DNA from: an alpha proteobacterium SCGC AAA028-D10
Lineage (GTDB): Bacteria > Pseudomonadota > Alphaproteobacteria > Pelagibacterales > Pelagibacteraceae
Assembly (NCBI GenBank): GCA_000510845.1
Contig: AZOF01000006.1
Span: 1 to 64,000 of the forward strand
Length of the DNA stretch: 64,000 nt
Direction: 5' to 3'
In this document: piece by piece, positions 62,220-64,000 of the stretch
Position numbering within the stretch: the first letter of the stretch is position 1
How the letters are laid out: every line of letters starts with the position of its first letter
Notes under the pieces: model-generated
The model's database searches: none
The model's input: only the letters and a program-made list of their open reading frames with translations
Told to the model about the DNA's origin: nothing
Position numbers and translations under genes: made by a program

Positions 62220-63640
62220 ACTACGTATTCTATGATTTTGAAACTTCGGGCAGATCAAGTTCTTGGGATCAGATCATTGAAGTGGGCGCTGTTTTAGTAA
62301 ATGATGATTTTAAAGTTTTAGCAGATCCGCTTAATATTCGCTGTTCATTAAAGCCAGGTCTTGTTCCAGAGCCTTATGCGCTAATTGTAAATAATACGAC
62401 GCCACAAATTCTTAGAAAAACAAACTTATCTCATTACGGGATGCTATCACAAATGGTTGAGCAATTTAATAAATGGTCACCTGCAGTATTTGTTGGATAT
62501 AATTCTATTTCATTTGATGAAGAATTTCTTCGCAAAAGTTTATTTAAAACTTTAAATGAACCTTATCTAACTCAGTATTCTGGAAATAAACGTGGAGATA
62601 TTTTAGGTTTAATTAGAACCGCGCATTTGTATTATCCTGATTGCATCAAAACCCCAATGAGCGACAAAGGGAATGCTGTGTTTAAATTAGCAGAGCTTAC
62701 TGAAATGAATGGAATCAAACATGACAATGCACATAGTGCTTTATCCGATGTGATGGCAACTATTGGTATTGCACAAATTATAAAAGATAAAGCCCCATCT
62801 GTTTGGAAGGCAAGTTTGATGACAACTTCAAAAACTGAAGTGAATGCTATTGTTGAGAAAGAGAAAATATTTTGTGTGAATGAATATTTCTATGGTAAGG
62901 CTCGACCCTTTGCTGTCACTTTCGTTTGTTTCCATCCAAAATATAATTGGCCGCAATGTTTTGATTTAAAAATTGATCCAAGCACCTATTTAAAAATGCC
63001 TTACGCACAGCTGAAAGAAGAATTAAAAAAGAGCCCTAAAGTTATTCGCAGCATTAAGAATAACAAACATCCTGTAATTATGAGTCCAAATTATGCAACC
63101 AACTTTGAAGGATATAAGCAATTAGGCGCCTCTAAATTATTAGAGCGAGCAAATATGATTCAATCTAATAAAGAATTTAAAGATAAAGTTGCAAAAATTT
63201 TAAGTGAAGAAGCTGATGATAAAGAGGCTTTAGATTCACAAGTTGGTGTTATGGCGGAGGAATCTATTTATGCTGGAGGATTTGCTAAACCAGAAGATCA
63301 AAAAATGATGATGGATTTTCATAAATCTGATTGGAAAGGTAAAATTGGATTGAGTGAAAAGTTTAAAGATGAGAGATTTTCTTACTTTGCAAAAAGGTTA
63401 ATTTATGAGGAAAACCCTGAGGTTTTAGGCAAAGATGAGTATAAAAAAATTCATCGTGCTATTGCAGGACAAATTTTAAGTACTAACGATGAGAAGTGGA
63501 ACACAGTTCCTAAGGCTTTCAAAGATATTGATGATTTGCGAGTTAAATATGATGAGCTTAAGGATGAAAAAACTTTAGGAATGCTTAATGATTTAAGTGA
63601 ATATATCGAGGAAATTCAAACAAAATACGAGAGTGCTTAG
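62216..63640 (+). CDS. sbcB: Exodeoxyribonuclease I
   Basis: This 474-residue enzyme matches E. coli SbcB in length. The exonuclease motifs are VFYDFETSGRSSSWDQIIEVG, VGYNSISFDEEFL and HDNAHSALSDVMAT. It degrades single-stranded DNA 3' to 5'. The gene is coupled to rmuC. SbcB is best known from gammaproteobacteria, so its presence here is worth noting. Confidence 0.94.
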   Translation: MNYVFYDFETSGRSSSWDQIIEVGAVLVNDDFKVLADPLNIRCSLKPGLVPEPYALIVNNTTPQILRKTNLSHYGMLSQMVEQFNKWSPAVFVGYNSISFDEEFLRKSLFKTLNEPYLTQYSGNKRGDILGLIRTAHLYYPDCIKTPMSDKGNAVFKLAELTEMNGIKHDNAHSALSDVMATIGIAQIIKDKAPSVWKASLMTTSKTEVNAIVEKEKIFCVNEYFYGKARPFAVTFVCFHPKYNWPQCFDLKIDPSTYLKMPYAQLKEELKKSPKVIRSIKNNKHPVIMSPNYATNFEGYKQLGASKLLERANMIQSNKEFKDKVAKILSEEADDKEALDSQVGVMAEESIYAGGFAKPEDQKMMMDFHKSDWKGKIGLSEKFKDERFSYFAKRLIYEENPEVLGKDEYKKIHRAIAGQILSTNDEKWNTVPKAFKDIDDLRVKYDELKDEKTLGMLNDLSEYIEEIQTKYESA

Positions 63641-63695
63641 TTGACAATTTATCAATGATTACTATTCTTAATTTATAACAACCTTTAGAGATTCT

Positions 63696-64000
63696 ATGGC
63701 AACAATTAAAACAACAGATGAAAGTTTTGACCAAGTCGTTTTAAAAAGCGACAAACCTTTTGTACAACGTTTCACAGCAGAATGGTGCGGCCCATGTAAA
63801 ATGATAGCTCCCTTACTTGAAGAGTTATCAGATGAGTTGAAAGATAAAGTTTTATTTGGGAGTCATAACATTGATGATGAACCAAACACTCCAACAAAAT
63901 TTGGAGTACGCGGTATCCCGACTATGTTGTTGTTTAAAGGTGGCAAGGTGGTGGACACTAAAGTTGGCGCATCTTCTAAGCAACAAATCAAAGATTGGAT
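63696..64000 (+). CDS. trxA: Thioredoxin, 5' part
   Basis: The frame from ATG at 63696 runs off the right edge after about 101 codons. The active site is W-C31-G-P-C34-K, followed by the cis-Pro segment RGIPTMLLFKGG. Thioredoxin reduces protein disulfides and is a possible electron donor for ArsC in this window. It starts 55 bp after sbcB. Confidence 0.95.
   Translation, partial: MATIKTTDESFDQVVLKSDKPFVQRFTAEWCGPCKMIAPLLEELSDELKDKVLFGSHNIDDEPNTPTKFGVRGIPTMLLFKGGKVVDTKVGASSKQQIKDW

Overview
The window is about 64 kb of very AT-rich DNA (roughly 30% G+C by eye). Genes are tightly packed on both strands, with many 1-23 bp overlaps. No rRNA, tRNA, insertion sequence, prophage or CRISPR array was seen. 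The gene families point to a free-living, aerobic alphaproteobacterium with a small genome: MbfA-type iron exporter, PhaR/PhaC/phasin, Zur, a GTTC-N7-GTTC type LexA box, Rhizobium-type asparaginase, DUF6356 and ChrR-like cupin. A SAR11-like (Pelagibacterales) or similarly streamlined aquatic lineage fits, but placement is inference because no marker gene is present.

Layout. 0-8 kb: end of argJ, an iron pair (MbfA exporter, FTR1 permease), a short LysR-type DNA-binding protein, the glnK-amtB ammonium operon closed by a strong terminator, and kup. 8-11 kb: an apparent five-gene membrane operon (azlCD, lrgAB, cytochrome b561). 11-23 kb: small metabolic and membrane genes, a CBS/DUF294 protein with a DnaQ-like exonuclease, a TorF-type porin, selO, and the tesA / ybbA-ybbP divergon with overlapping start codons. 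23-29 kb: a complete polyhydroxybutyrate locus (phaR, phaC, phasin, phaB, phaA, an enoyl-CoA hydratase) with candidate PhaR operators. 29-36 kb: a DNA-damage block (umuDC under a LexA box, a photolyase-related protein, a Tyr-less SDR, an FGE-like protein), two tandem TerC proteins and a SOUL protein. 36-42 kb: arsenic (AqpS-type channel plus arsC) and zinc (zur with a perfect operator) genes, and two copies of an apparently new structured RNA-like element. 42-57 kb: stress and redox genes (DUF305, pyruvate kinase, DCC1, quinone reductase, katG, sodB), amino-acid enzymes, a photolyase-family protein with reversed domain order, and many tiny membrane proteins. 57-64 kb: envelope proteins, including an outer-membrane barrel with a C9 tract in its upstream region, then rmuC, sbcB and the start of trxA.

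Taken together the genes suggest an organism exposed to light, oxidants and fluctuating nutrients: carbon storage as PHB, ammonium uptake, UV repair by photolyases plus SOS mutagenesis, peroxide and superoxide defence, and metal homeostasis. The observations most worth checking are the paired structured elements at 36458-36513 and 40761-40826, the two nine-base G/C tracts in promoter-like positions, the run of microproteins of 30-45 residues, and several regulatory sites that can be matched to a regulator in the same window.
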